Shown: positions 23,715 through 36,087 of the stretch, piece by piece
Layout: each line of letters opens with the position of its first letter
How positions within the stretch are numbered: position 1 is the first letter of the stretch
Assembly (NCBI GenBank): GCA_951213105.1
Contig: OX578139.1
Coordinates: forward strand, 67,286,634-67,350,633
Length of the DNA: 64,000 nucleotides
From: Amaurobius ferox
Taxonomy: Eukaryota > Arthropoda > Arachnida > Araneae > Amaurobiidae
Reading direction: 5' to 3'
The notes under the pieces: model-generated
Databases searched by the model: none
Seen by the model: the letters and a program-made list of their open reading frames with translations, nothing else
Told to the model about the DNA's origin: nothing
Translations under genes and position numbers: made by a program

Positions 23715-23995
23715 ATACTTCGGAAATATAGATAACATGTATTCTAGATCGATGTGCGATTACAACATTGTGCTTAGCAATAAACTAATTATAATGCCTG
23801 ATTATAATGAAATTGCTGATATCAGTTACAATAGGAAATAAATCATATGCACAATTTCAGAAATTTAGAAATATAGATAACATGCATTCTAGCTCGATAT
23901 GCGATTACTACACTATGTTTAGTAATAAATTGATTATAATGAAATTGCTAATATAATTTAGAATAGGAAATAACTCGTATGCACAATTTCATCGC
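23715..23995 (+). repeat. Tandem duplication, period about 146 bp
   Basis: GAAATATAGATAACATG, then TAATTATAATG and GCACAATTTCA blocks occur at 23723 and again at 23869. The two units are diverged. Confidence 0.75.
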
Positions 23996-24229
23996 TAATG
24001 CCACAGCGATCTTGCATCAGTTCAAAGTCTTGTCTTACTTTGAATCCTCATTAGATTGGTGAAGAACTATATTTTTCAAAGTGTTCTATTTCGTTATCAT
24101 CTGCTTTCTCATTTTTTTAAAAATCCAATATGAGTACCAATTCTACTTTATAGTAAGTGTTCTTCACAAATCCTAATAGTTTGTTTAATTTTAGTCATTC
24201 AAATTTCTTCCTTTTCAAGACTCATTAAG

Positions 24230-24420
24230 GAAGAATTACAATAAAACAAACTATTGCGTATTAGATAGAAACTTGCAAAGCTTCTTTAAAGGAAGCAGGC
24301 ATATGTTAGCAAGGTGACGATAGTTATTTCGAGGGCGTAATAAAACCCTTCTTCAGGTCAAATAAACAGGTAGAACAGTATTTTTCTTTAAGATTTACAA
24401 GCGAAATAAATAGCACACAT
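24230..24420 (-). mobile_element. Possible Penelope-like 3' tail with degenerate hammerhead-like motif
   Basis: On the minus strand, CTGAAGA is followed by AGGG, a loop, CCCT, one extra base and GAAA at about 24327-24357. This is the order of core pieces in the hammerhead at 51441-51482, but stems I and III do not form well. It may be a decayed relative or chance. No coding remnant lies beside it. Confidence 0.3.
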
Positions 24421-24494
24421 GTATTCCTTTCCAATTATAGCGGTGCTCAAAGAATTGCATCACCCACATATTTTCATCATTTTGATGGAAAATA

Positions 24495-25430
24495 ATCTGA
24501 TGTGGGCAGCACATGACTTTCCTTATATAATGCAATGAATTTACTACTTTTATAGTTAAAAAAATGTTATTCTTATAGTAGATACTTATATTCTTTCCAA
24601 GATATTGAATTTTCTTCAATTAGTCGTCATTTTCATTGATTTAGCGTCAATTTTATCTATTTGGCGAGATTTTCATTAATTTGCCAACATTTAAAAAGTC
24701 GCCAAGTTGGCGACATTCCGCCAAATTTGTCGCCAAAATCTCGCCAAGCGTTATGAACGGAGAAATAAAATATTCTTATACCAGATAAATGACTATTGGC
24801 GTTCAAATACAAAAGTATTACTCAAAGTATCTGTTCTCATGAATGGAATGAGTTAGATCCACGAGAATGATGTCACCAAATTTATCGCAGGATATCACAT
24901 ATGAAAAGTGAACATGTTTCTTAACGGTTGATATATTTTTTTAATTTATGAGATTGTTTGATAAATTTATTTGGAAAATGTGCAATATCTCGAGAACGGT
25001 TCATGCTACCTTTCTAAAGTTTGTCAATCGTTTTCTAAGGAAAAATTACATAAGAAATGTGTATTTGCGTAACTTTATTAAAGGTTTTGATTTTTTGATG
25101 ATTTTTTCAAAATTTCACTCGAAAATTTGAGGGGGTTCTGAATATTCGATTGCATTTAAAAACAATAGGCTTCCAGTATTCACGGATCGTGATTTTTGTA
25201 CCAAATTTCATTTAAATCGCTCCATTCGTTCGTGAGATATCGTCTCCACAGACTCACTGACACAACCACCCACACACATACTTCCACACACACACACACA
25301 GACATCACCTCACAAATGTTTGATTCGTGATCAGGGATGCTTGAAACGTGCTCTCCCGTCAAAAACTCGAATTCGAATTTTCGACCCCGTCACAATACTT
25401 TTCTTATACATTATGTATATAAAGAAAGTA
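24495..25430 (+). mobile_element. Family A element, near full length
   Basis: Complete from TCTGATGTGGGCAGCACATG to the 3' palindrome (ACTTTTCTTATACATTATG to AAAGAAAGTA). It has a short interrupted (AC)n tract at 25258-25300. All family landmarks are present in order. Confidence 0.88.
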
Positions 25431-25618
25431 AAAACACATTAACACAATAAAGGGATATTTAAAGTGTTGAATATTGAAGAATGCACCGAAGAGGAGGGTA
25501 TGCAGTAATGCACAAACATTATTTATTTAGTAATGTCCATATGTGTGAAATATTACGAAATAGTGATAAATTTGGGACATTCTTATTTTATTAAACATTT
25601 AATTGCAAAAAGAAAAAA

Positions 25619-26718
25619 TCTGATGTGGGCAACACATGACTTTCCTTATATAATGTAATGAATTTACTATGTTTACAGTAAAAAAAAAATCTGATGTGGG
25701 CAACACATGACTTTCCTTATATAATGAAATGAATTTACTACTTTTACAGTAAAATAAATAGGTTTTTCTTCTAGTAGATACTAATATCCTTTCCAAGATA
25801 TTGACTTTTAGACAATTAGTCGTCATTTTCATTGATTATCGTCATTTTTATCTATTTGGCGAGATTTTCGCTAATTTGGCAACATTTCAAAAAGTCGCCA
25901 AGTTGGCGACATTCCGCCAATTTTGTCGCCAAAATCTCGCCAAGCGGTATGGAAAAAGAAATAAGTTATATATATATATATATATATATAACTTATTAGA
26001 TATTGAATTTTCGACATATATTATATAACTATTATTATATATTTATATATTATATAACTTATTAGATATTGAATTTTCCACAATTAGTCGTCATTTTCAT
26101 TGATTTAGCGTCATTTTTATCCATTTGGCGAGATTTTCGTTAATTAGGCAACATTCCAAAAAGTCGCCAAGTTGGCGACATTCCGCCAATTTCGTCGCCA
26201 AAATCTCGCCAAGCGTTATGAACGAAGAAATAAGTTATTCTGACAGCAGATAAATTGGCGTTCAAATGCAAAAGTATTACTCAAAGTATATTTTTTCATG
26301 AATGGAACGAGCTAGATCCACGAGAAAGATGTCACCCAATTTATCGCATGGTATTATATATGAAAAGTGAACATGTTTCTCAATAGGAAATATTTTTTTT
26401 CTATTTTATTTGACTTTTTGATAATTTTTTTGAAAAATGTACAATATCTCGAGAACGGTTCATGTTAGCGTTCTAAAATTTATGTCAATCGTTTTCTAAT
26501 GAAAAATTACATAAGGAATGTCTATTTACGTAACTTTATTATTGGTTTTGATTTTTTGACGATTTTTCAAAATTTCATTCGAAAATTTAGGGGGGTTCTG
26601 AACATTCGATTGCGTATAAAAACAATAGGCTTCCAGTGTTTACAGATTGTGATTTTTGTACCAAATTTGGTTCGAATCGGTCCATTCGTTCGTCAGTTAT
26701 CGTCTCCACAGACCCACT

Positions 26719-26761
<43 letters not shown>

Positions 26762-26916
26762 TTTCACACACACACACACACACACAGACATCACCTCAAA
26801 AATGTTTGATTCGTGATCAGGGATGCTTGAAACGTGCTCTCCCGTCGAAAACTCGAATTCGAATTTTCGACCCCGTCACAATACTTTCCTTATACATTAT
26901 GTATATAAGGAAAGTA
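25619..26916 (+). mobile_element. Family A element with duplicated 5' end and internal duplication
   Basis: The 5' terminal unit occurs twice, at 25619 and 25690 (71-base offset). The block from GATATTGA to CGCCAAGCG occurs at about 25797-25947 and again at 26065-26217. Between the two is TA-rich sequence (25967-26060). The (AC)n tract is at 26718-26787 and the 3' palindrome ends at 26916, where another copy begins at once. Confidence 0.85.
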
Positions 26917-27613
26917 ATAGGTTTTTCTTATAGTAGATACTAATATTCTTTCCAAGATATTGAATTTTCGACAATTAGTCGTCAATTTCATTGATTTAGG
27001 GTTATTTTTATCCATTTGGCGAGATTTTCGTTAATTTGGCAAGATTTCAAAAAGTCGCCAAGTTGGCGACATTCCGCCAAATTTTTCGCCAAAATCTCGC
27101 CAAGCGTTATGCACTAAATAATAAATTATTCTTACAGCAGATAAATGACTATTGGCGTTCAAATACAAAAGTATAACTCAAAGTATCTTTTTTCATGAAT
27201 GGAACGAGCTAGATCCACGAGAATGATGTTACCCAATTTATCGCATGGTGTTACATATGAAAAGTGGACATGTTTCTCAATAGGAAATATTTTTTTTATT
27301 TTATATGACTTTTTGATAATTTTTTGAAAAATGTACAATATCTCGAGAACGGTTCATGTTAGCGTTCTAAAATTTATGTCAATCGTTTTCTAATGAAAAA
27401 TTACATAAGAAATGTCTATTTGCGTAACTTTATTAGTGGTTTTAATTTTTTGACGATTTTTTCAAAATTTCATTCGAAAATTTAGGGGAGTTCTGAACAT
27501 TCGATTGCGTATAAAAACAATAGGCTTCCAGTGTTTACGGATTGTGATTTTTGTACAAAATTTGGTTCGAATCTGTCCATTCGTTCGTCAGTTATCGTCA
27601 CCACAGACTCACT

Positions 27614-27659
<46 letters not shown>

Positions 27660-27867
27660 CACACACACACATACTTTCACACACACACACATACTTTCAC
27701 ACACACACATACTTTCACACACACACACACACACACAGACATCACTTCAAAAATGTTTGATTCGTGATCAGGGATGCTTGAAACGTGCTCTCCCGTCGAA
27801 AACTCGAATTCGAATTTTCGACCCCGTCTCAATACTTTCCTTATATATTATGTATATAAGGAAAGTA
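26917..27867 (+). mobile_element. Family A element lacking its 5' end, fused head to tail
   Basis: It begins directly after the preceding copy's ATAAGGAAAGTA with TAGGTTTTTCTTATAGTAGA, the sequence found about 75 bases inside other copies. From there it is full: body, (AC)n at 27614-27740 and 3' palindrome. There are no unique bases between the two copies. Confidence 0.85.
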
Positions 27868-28608
27868 ATATGTGTAATTCTTATTTTATTAAATATTTAA
27901 TAATAAAGAGAAATATATGACATTCTTAGCTTATTAAATAATTAATCCCCTAATATCTGGCAAGCATTAATTTTGATTCTGATCCCAGAAAAACAAACTC
28001 TATTATTCGTTACTATTTATAAAATTGTAGACGGTTTCCTATCAGGAAAAAGAAATTACACCACTTTAGTCTCTCTCGCCTCAAATTTTTAAAAATACTT
28101 CCAGTTAGATTTATCCCAATGTATTCTTCAATGAATAGAGCCTCTGTAATAAGTGGTCAGCTTTCAGGTGTATATAATAGAAATAAAATTGGTCTGCATG
28201 ATTTCTATGTGCACTGGTATGCCCAACGCCTAAATTTGTGTTTAATCCGCAGATCTCTTGCATTGGGTCGGGTACGTTACTCACTTTGTGGTTCGGGTAA
28301 GTTACCCACTTTGCGAGTCGTGTTTCCTTTGCTTTCCAAACTGTGCATCTTCCTATAGAAAACATTTTTAAGGCCATTATTATTATTTTTTAATTATTAG
28401 CTATCTTCTCTCATTCTTTTCATAACGGGATAAATGTGTAAACAGTAGTTGAAAACTGTAAAAATCAGAAAATTGTGCATATGCGTTAGAAATTTAAAGT
28501 CTACTGAATAGAATTTTGACATACAATTCCGTCGCGGGTAAATTTTAATTGTACTCAGTTTATCTTAGATTTTGCACCAGATCTTTATCAGAAAGCGCAC
28601 TTAATTTT
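27868..28608. other. Unassigned stretch
   Basis: Two similar 20-30-base words (GGGTACGTTACTCACTTTG and GGGTAAGTTACCCACTTTG) lie at 28269-28312. Both strands have short ORFs, but neither has recognisable domains. No repeat family from elsewhere in the window was matched. Confidence 0.4.
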
Positions 28609-28738
28609 TACTTTCCTTATATACATAATGTATAAGGAAAGTATTGTGACGGGGTCGAAAATTCGAATTCGAGTGTTCGACGGGAGAGCACGTTTCAAGC
28701 ATCCCTGATCACGAATCAAACATTTTTGGAGTGATGTC

Positions 28739-28792
<54 letters not shown>

Positions 28793-29556
28793 TCAGTGAG
28801 TCTGTCGAGACGATAACTGACGAACGAATAGACCGATTCGAACAAAATTTGGAACAAAAATCACAATCTATAAACACTGGAAGCCTATTGTTTTTATACG
28901 CAATCGAATGTTCAGAACCCTCCTAAATTTTCGAATGAAATATTGAAAAAATCGTCAAAAAATCAAAACCACTAATAAAGTTACGCAAATAGACATTTCT
29001 TATGTAATTCTTCATTAGAAAACGATTGACATAAATTTTAGAACGCTAACATAAACCGTTCTCGAGATATTGTACAATTTTTCAAAAAAATTATCAAAAA
29101 GTCATAAAATAAAAATATTTCCTATTGAGAAACATGTTCACTTTTCATATGTAATACCATGCGATAAATTGGGTGACATCATTGTCGTGGATCTAGCTCG
29201 TTCCATTCATGAAAAAAGATACTTTAAGTAATACTTTTGTATTTGAACGCCAATAGTCGTATATCTGCTGTAAGAATAACTTATTTCTTCATCCATAACG
29301 CTTGGCGAGATTTTGGCGACGAATTTGGCAGAATGTCGCCAACTTGGCGACTTTTTGAAATGCTGCCAAATTAACGAAAATCTCGCCAAATGGATAAAAA
29401 TGACGCTAAATCAATGAAAATGACGACTAATTGTCGAAAATTCAATATCTTGGAAAGAATATTTGTATCTACTATAAGAAAAACCTATTTATTTTACTGT
29501 AAAAGTAGTAAATTCATTACATTCTTTAAGGAAAGTCATGTGTTGTCCACATCAGA
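28609..29556 (-). mobile_element. Family A element, near full length, minus strand
   Basis: The 3' palindrome (TACTTTCCTTATATACATAA side) is at 28609. (GT)n is at 28741-28790, the body is in reverse order, and the 5' end (on the minus strand TCTGATGTGGACAACACATG) is at 29556. It shows that the family inserts in both orientations. Confidence 0.88.
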
Positions 29557-30317
29557 TTTTTTTTCTTATGTTGTGAAACGTATCACCCTTTTTTTTGTTT
29601 TAACCCGCGCGTAGAGAATGAATTGTTATTGCGGTATTTTCCCTAAAACTAAATTTCTTGCTGCAAACGGGAACTAATATTTTTTGTGAACCTGAATAAA
29701 AAAATGCCAAAATGAGAAACTAAGAAAGAGACTGGAAGATGTCAGGTTTTTACAGAAACCCGCAAAAGTTCGATTATTTGAAATTCATTTTGCAACCAGC
29801 ATTGCCCGTAATTTACAGCAGAGATTCATTTATCCAATATGAGCTCTGTTCAGAAATTTAATGAATGAATTCAGTCAATCTCCGCTTTAAATCTCGGGCA
29901 ATGCCGGGTACATTTTCTTGTTCGAAATAATTATGCGTGTAGGCATTTTCATAAAGTATTTAAATGTCTTAATAAGAAAACTTTGATGACGCAAACAGTC
30001 ATGGATGTTAAAAAATTGTTCGTGTTAAATGTTGTTCGTGTAATTAGAGCAGAAATAATTCTGGAGAATACAAAGTTAGTTTGCTGAAAAATTAATTTGC
30101 GTAAAGTAATATTTTTCTTGTAATTATTCTGACTACAGGTTGGCATACTTAGAAGTGGAAGTTTTTCATTAGATTTTAAATACACTCAGATTCTTCGAAG
30201 CGCATAAGTAAATACAATATATCACTTTAAACGACAAAATAATTATACCACCTAATACTAAATATGAGTAGAGTAGCGTGATATTCTTGACTGGAGAGGC
30301 TAAGCGATTGTTATTTC
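29557..30317. other. Unassigned stretch
   Basis: AT-rich sequence with no recognised gene. The segment at about 30225-30265 (AAATAATTATACCACCTAAT) matches words in the minisatellite flanking the LTR element near 38290 and 38450. Confidence 0.4.
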
Positions 30318-31220
30318 AAGGGGACGGTGGACGTTGAAAGGAGCAAAAATCGACTTAAAACAGTTTTAATATATAACATTATTTTACACATTTAGCATTT
30401 GCTTACGGGTGGGACAGCGTCCATCCCAAACAAAAAACCTCCCAAAAAGACAGGTATTTGACATACCCTATTCCAAATAGTTCGACCCCCTTTGCAGGCA
30501 TTGGCTTCCATTAGATAGTCGCTGACAGAAACATTGCACCTGCAGCAGCAGCAGGTGCAATGTTTCTGTCAGCGATTTCCATGGACGCCAATGCCTGCAA
30601 AGGGGGTCGAACTGTTTGGAATAGGGTATGTCAAATACCTGTCTTTATGGGAAGTTTTTGTTTGGGATGGATGCTGTCCCACCCGTAAGCAAAAGGTTGA
30701 ATGCATTTTCCTCGAAACAGAATTTTCAAAGGTTTTACATTTTTAAAATGCTCCATGCGTCTTAATTTTTGTCTGAGATGCATGAAATTTGGCAAGAAGA
30801 CACCTCTCATACTTTTTAATGAAAGTGGCTATGCATTTTATAATTGGACTTTATTAAGGTAATTAAAAGTGAATAAAAGAACCTAATTAAATGATAAAAA
30901 TTATGTTTTAATGCAGAAAAATATTTTTAAAAAATTAACTTTCTAAGCGATTTAAAAATAAATACCCAAATTGGTCCATAATGTGTTTTTGAGTGATCAT
31001 AATGTAAAATGAATCAAAAATGTGAACAAATGGCACGCAAGGAGCATTTTCAAATTTTCGTTAAAAAAATTAAATTAAAAAAAATACAAAATTATAACAA
31101 AATTGAAAAAAAAAATTAATGGTATTGTATATAGTAATGTTAAGAGGAATATTTATACAAATTGTCACGTTTCTAAGTCAATAAATAAATAAAAAAATTT
31201 TCAACGTCCACCGTCCCCTT
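30318..31220. mobile_element. Terminal-inverted-repeat element (MITE-like) carrying a foldback
   Basis: AAGGGGACGGTGGACGTTGA at 30318 and its complement at 31201-31220 are near-perfect inverted termini. The interior has no ORF with recognisable domains. A clear target duplication was not found, so the superfamily is undetermined. The strong foldback at 30401-30690 lies inside. Confidence 0.7.
30401..30690. repeat. 290-bp foldback (long inverted repeat, D family)
   Basis: The arms of about 143 bases start GCTTACGGGTGGGACAGC and end GCTGTCCCACCCGTAAGC-like. They are near-perfect complements except for a roughly 15-base asymmetry near the centre. The centre is GCACCTGCAGCAGCAGCAGG. A transcript would form a long hairpin. 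Part of the same sequence recurs at 42550-42672. Confidence 0.9.
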
Positions 31221-32547
31221 AACTTGGAAAAGGTTTTAGTATAATAAGTGGATTTACATTGGAATTCGCACTTTCAATAAGTTTTATTTCCTTGGTGAGT
31301 AAAATAAAATAATTTAACATAAAAATGTTAAGAGTGAATGAAATGCACAATACTTTAAAATATATAACCTATGTAAGATGCATACATGCAAAGTCTAACA
31401 TTTTAAATGTGTGCTTATTTCTAAATTAGTTGAACTTTAACAACCATTGTATTAAACATGAAGTCATGGTCGTTCATAGGGGAGGACACTCTACCCTTGG
31501 ATATTCAAGATAAGATAACAGAGGTGAGCATCAATCTAGACGATGTTATACATTTTATTCTTGAGTTAACACCCTCCCCTCCTTTCCGCAAACGTTGTAC
31601 GTTGATGTATGAAAAGGGCACTAAAAATTTGTGAGAAATCTGGAACATAAGCTTAGTTGAAAATTACTGTGGTCAACAATGTCCCAAAATAATATTGCTT
31701 ATTAATTATTTACAAATACTGTACTATGAAAACTTTAAAATATCTTATAATTACAATATGCTAAGAATCCGCTAAAAAATTATCAACCACTTTTATTTAA
31801 CTGAGATTCTTGTCTAACAGGGGATTTTTTAAAGGGAAATGAAACTTATTCTTTCTAAAACTCCCAAATACACAAAAGGATGCTTCGCAATATTGATGCC
31901 TATATAAAGAGCTAAGCCTACTTTGCAAACTACTGACGTTTAATGGTAGTCATTATTAGTATATTTATTCGTCTTGAGATTGTTTAAAGTTAGGTAAATC
32001 CTAGGTTAATCGTGAAAATGGATTCAAATTCTTTAGTATTACGCATAATGATTATTTTATACAAACAGTAATTAATAGAATCATGTTTGACCCAAAATGG
32101 AGGACCCATTAGGTTTGCACTACTCACCCTCACCTACTCGTCATTGATGAAACGTCACGCCCCACATCCAATCATTGATTGTTTATAAGGGGTTGAAAAT
32201 GGGAAAGCAATAGCCACACCTTCTATAAGCTAGCTTCCCATGTTAGTTAAAAGGCTAGGGAGGAGTTTAACAATGGGTGGTCTTAATGCCATGTTTCTCC
32301 TTATAGAAGACGAAGGCTGGATGATTTTAGCTTCTAAAACATTAAAATATGCGCTTTAATGGAAAAAATACTTTGAATCGTGTCACTTTAAGCAAGTAAA
32401 ATGCAACAATTTTCTAAATAATACATATATCTTTGTAAAATTATTTAAAAAATTATAATAAATAAAAGTATGTTTAAATAATTATTTAAATTAGATTTTA
32501 AGCTGAGGAGGCTCAATTTTTAGCCTCAATGGACGCCACGCCACTGC
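31221..32547. other. Unassigned stretch
   Basis: AT-rich with no recognised gene. 32080-32240 is less AT-rich and contains CACGCCCCACATCCAATCAT, but no frame or family was identified. Confidence 0.4.
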
Positions 32548-32660
32548 TAAATACTAATTATACCATACTAGTTATAACACTATACTAAATACTAGTTATA
32601 CCATACTAGTTATAACACTATACTAAATACTAGTTACAATACTATACTAAATACTAGTAC
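32548..32660 (+). repeat. ACTAGTTATA-rich minisatellite, left part
   Basis: Units such as ATACTAGTTATACCATACT and ATAACACTATACTAAATAC repeat up to the LTR element. The array continues at 38277 on its other side, so the LTR element inserted into it. Confidence 0.85.
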
Positions 32661-33831
32661 TGTGATAAGGCTTTCACACCTCTGTGTTAAAATTGTATAC
32701 TAAAGTATTGTTTTATTTCTGTGTGATTGAAAGTGTCAATTTCGAAATGTAAATGTCTTTTCTACATGTTTTCAATTACATTGACTTTTAAGGGAAGTGA
32801 ACTCTAAAATCGCAAAAGTGTTTATGTTCCAGAAAAATAGTAATAGTTTTGTATTTTCGCTTCTCAGTCGCTAGTTGGGAACTTGCAGGTTTTGCGCACG
32901 CGCGCGTTTGAAAAAGGATTTTGGAAGCAGAGTGGAAGGAGTCGTGGAAAAATGTAGACGTGTGTGTTTGATTCGCGTATGATCGCGAATTTTAAGAAAA
33001 GGTGGATTAATTTTGAAAGTGGAAGGATGTGATTAAAATATGTAACATAGTTCGACAAGTTGTGCGTAGAGTCGTTTGGCTCGGTTCAGAGATGAGTCAC
33101 TCGTGTTTTTAAATGAATCAGCCTGGTAGTAATGGAATAATGAGTCTTGTGAAAAGAGAAAATGGTTCTTTCACTGGTCGGCTTGAATCGCTAATAGGGC
33201 TAGAGGGAAAGCTCATTTTACAGCGATTTGTATTTGCCTGACTCCTCCTTGTGTCCTAAGGTACGAATCAACCAATCTCCGTAACCAACCAAGATGTCGA
33301 ATTCCGCCAGCATGATGTTGTGTAGTCAAGTTTCCCGACCATTATGGATTTTGTTCTGCGCAAGAATCTCGATGAGTTTATGCCGAGAGTCCATCCTGAT
33401 ATCCTTTCCCATGGTACAGAATTGTAAATGTTATATTTAAAAGAGACGAGGTAAAGTTTTATATATATTTAGTCTTCCACCTAACGAATAGAGTGTTAAT
33501 TGTCAAATCCTCGTGAGCATCGAATCATTGATGATGTTATATGAAAATGTCGTATATGTTCAAAGTATACAAATGTGATATATAAATGTCAAGTATAATA
33601 TGAGGAATATTGTGTTTATTTTATGTATCAGAAAATATGTGTATTCTCTTGGTTCCTCTTCCTCCAGGGGTGTTCTTAATGGTCACCCTACCGAGTGTAA
33701 CTCTGAGTTATTGCGAGAAATGCTTGTACTCCACTGTTTTCGATCAACTGCCTTGTTATTTCATGTTTAATAAATGTGTTTGATTTCAAAACTTTGTCTT
33801 CTCTGTCGAGTATACCAAAACGTTCGCGACA
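32661..33831 (+). repeat. 5' LTR
   Basis: It begins TGTGATAAGGC and ends GTTCGCGACA. A TATA-like ATATATATTT is at 33461-33470 and an AATAAA signal at 33769-33774, giving a plausible U3-R-U5 order. A 64-codon antisense ORF at 32864-33058 is only a by-product of LTR sequence. Confidence 0.95.
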
Positions 33832-33835
33832 GAAT

Positions 33836-33853
33836 TGGTGCCGTTACTTTTCT
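33836..33853 (+). other. Primer binding site
   Basis: TGGTGCCGTTACTTTTCT starts four bases after the LTR end (33831). It begins with TGG, as required to pair with the CCA end of a tRNA. Which tRNA is used cannot be stated without a tRNA set from this genome. Confidence 0.65.
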
Positions 33854-34170
33854 CGGTGAGTGGGGAAGAGCTGAGAGAATTAAAATTTTTAAAAATTTTC
33901 TTAAGAATTGAAATTTTGAAGGTTAAAAATTACCGTTGTGCTAAAATGAGTGTTTTCTTAAGTAAACAGAGTTCCATGTTCTGTTTTCGGTATTCTCAAA
34001 AACGAGTGTTCTTGGAATTTGATATGTGCCATTTGATAAAAAAAATTGATTTGTTTGCATATTTATGTCATTTGATTTGATAAAAACTGGTTTTATTGTA
34101 AATACTGTTTAAGAACATTGCAATTGCATATTGTGTTAAACTATACGAGTATATTTGATTGTTATGCAAA

Positions 34171-36087
34171 ATGGCTCCAATTACTAGAAACAAAAAAGTA
34201 AATGTCGGTAAGATGAGTAAAAATTCAAGTAAAAAATTAAATTCCTCCTTGAATTTGTCGCTTGATATTGCTACTGAGTCGGATACTGTTAATTCTAGAA
34301 GTAAAGTTAAAAATGTTAGCCACAAAGCTAAATCTAATGAGGAAAATATATCAGATAAATCGCCGGTATGTCTGAATTCTTCTTCTGGCACTTTGCCAAA
34401 TCAAAACAGTGCTTCATCGGTAAATGATAACATGTTAAAATCATTCCATATTTTCACACCTAAGTTCGCACATCATATTCCAAAATTCTCGGGAAATTCA
34501 GAGCTTTCGTTGTCACAGTTTTTGGAAAAGTTAAATTTAGTAGCCACTCATGCAAACTGGAGTGAGTGTGACAAATTAGTTTGTTTGAGATTGAATTTAG
34601 AGGGGGAAGCAAATAGATTGATTGAAGAGAATCCAAAGCACAGAAATTGTAAAAATTTGCAGGAAATTATTCACATTTTGAAAGATCATTTTGAAGTGAC
34701 CGAAAATGTTACTAAAAACATAATTTCACTCGTGAACTTTACACAGAGACCAAATGAGTCGGTTAAACAGTTTTCGATGAGAATCGAAGCTGCTTCATTT
34801 AGGGTTGTTCCGGAAGATGTAGATTCCGAAAGTGAGAATAAAATCAGGCAAACACTTTTAAAAACTTCATTTATTAATGGTTTATATCCGGAACTAAAAA
34901 GATTGGTGTTGTCACAAAACCCTAGAGATTTTTATTCGGCTAGAAAACTTGCAATTCTTGAGGAATCTATTTTAAATGAAAATAATGCTATGTACTTGAC
35001 TAATCCGGTACTTACAAAAAAAGGTGTTCTCACACCAGAAAAATATGTTCTCACACCAGATCAAAGTGAAAGTATGTCAGATTTAAAAAGAAAAGTGTTA
35101 GAACAGGAAAGGGACATTGAATTTCTTAGGGGTAAAATAGAAAAATTTAAGTTTAATTCAGATAAAGTTAACGAAAAGCGTTCACCGCGTCCAAAGTGTG
35201 ACAAATGTGGTAAATTAGGTCACGTTCAAGAACAGTGTTGGAAAAAGGTTTTTCAAAAAAGAGATGCGTACGGTATAAAATGTAGGAAAATTTATACCAG
35301 TCCTGGAACTAGGTATCACCAGGGTGAAAGATACAGAGGGCAAATGTCTGCAAATGAGTGGAAGTATAGAAAGCAAGGAACGCAAAATTATAAAAATAAG
35401 GAGTCATATAAATCTTTGCAAAATTCCAAAAATCATTCTTCTGGGAATCAGAGTAGATATCCCATGCACAATTATAATAATAGAAAAACTTTTGATAGGC
35501 AAACATCACATTTTGAGGAAAATAATATTTGTCATAATATTACAAATTCTTTGTCATCTTCTTCTATTATAAAAGGAAAATTAGTGAGCAGTGAAGTGTC
35601 AATATTGATTGATACGGGTAGTTCAATTAATTTAGTGTATGAGGAAGCTTTAAATACTGTACCCATTGCACATATGTTGCTAACATACAAACCAACAATT
35701 TTGCGTAGCTTTAGTTCACAAGATACTAAAGTTGAATGTTTAGCCACTATTTCGCTAAATTTGGGAAAAGAAAGATTCCCTACCGAATTTTTTGTGTTAA
35801 AATCACCAGCTCCTATTTCATATAATGTAATCCTTGGTAACAAGTTTTTACATAAACATAATGCTATTATAGATTATAATCACTTCTGTTTTAAGTTTTC
35901 AAACTCTTCCATTCCTTTTGTTGGTTATCAATGTACGAATAATTTACTTTCGATTTCAAATCATGAACCGGCAAATGAGTCGGAGATTGCAGACTCAAAC
36001 CTAAGTAGTGTCGCAAAGCGTATTGCTGTGCCTGACTCGCAGATGAGTAGTGAAAAAAATGTTTTGCAAAACTGTATGCTATGTTAA
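34171..36087 (+). CDS. Gag-protease polyprotein of the LTR element
   Basis: A 638-codon intact ORF. The first ATG is at 34171 (aaaATGGC context); the reading frame is open a few codons earlier without an ATG. An N-terminal basic and serine-rich stretch is followed by a Gypsy-type gag core (FSGNSELSLSQFLEKL near residue 105, then the helical region with RPNESVKQFSMRIEAA). A short coiled-coil-like segment lies near 305-325. A CCHC zinc knuckle has C343, C346, H351 and C356 (spacing 2-4-4). A retropepsin-like domain has the catalytic D481-T-G in ILIDTGSSINLVY and a later VILGNKFL. Gag would form particles that package element RNA, and the protease would process it. The ORF stops shortly after the protease, with no RT, RNase H or integrase. 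Codons are AT-rich like the surroundings. Confidence 0.9.
   Translation: MAPITRNKKVNVGKMSKNSSKKLNSSLNLSLDIATESDTVNSRSKVKNVSHKAKSNEENISDKSPVCLNSSSGTLPNQNSASSVNDNMLKSFHIFTPKFAHHIPKFSGNSELSLSQFLEKLNLVATHANWSECDKLVCLRLNLEGEANRLIEENPKHRNCKNLQEIIHILKDHFEVTENVTKNIISLVNFTQRPNESVKQFSMRIEAASFRVVPEDVDSESENKIRQTLLKTSFINGLYPELKRLVLSQNPRDFYSARKLAILEESILNENNAMYLTNPVLTKKGVLTPEKYVLTPDQSESMSDLKRKVLEQERDIEFLRGKIEKFKFNSDKVNEKRSPRPKCDKCGKLGHVQEQCWKKVFQKRDAYGIKCRKIYTSPGTRYHQGERYRGQMSANEWKYRKQGTQNYKNKESYKSLQNSKNHSSGNQSRYPMHNYNNRKTFDRQTSHFEENNICHNITNSLSSSSIIKGKLVSSEVSILIDTGSSINLVYEEALNTVPIAHMLLTYKPTILRSFSSQDTKVECLATISLNLGKERFPTEFFVLKSPAPISYNVILGNKFLHKHNAIIDYNHFCFKFSNSSIPFVGYQCTNNLLSISNHEPANESEIADSNLSSVAKRIAVPDSQMSSEKNVLQNCMLC

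Noticed and set aside
28111..28377. Overlapping ORFs on both strands as a possible gene
   Set aside because: Neither strand shows a recognisable domain, splice context or codon pattern. Two similar GGGTA(C/A)GTTAC words suggest local duplication instead.
32864..33058. 64-codon antisense ORF present twice (also at 37309-37503)
   Set aside because: It lies in the two LTRs and is duplicated only because the LTRs are. It has no recognisable domain.
34068..34391. 107-codon ORF opposite the start of gag
   Set aside because: It is an antisense shadow of the gag ORF with no domain.
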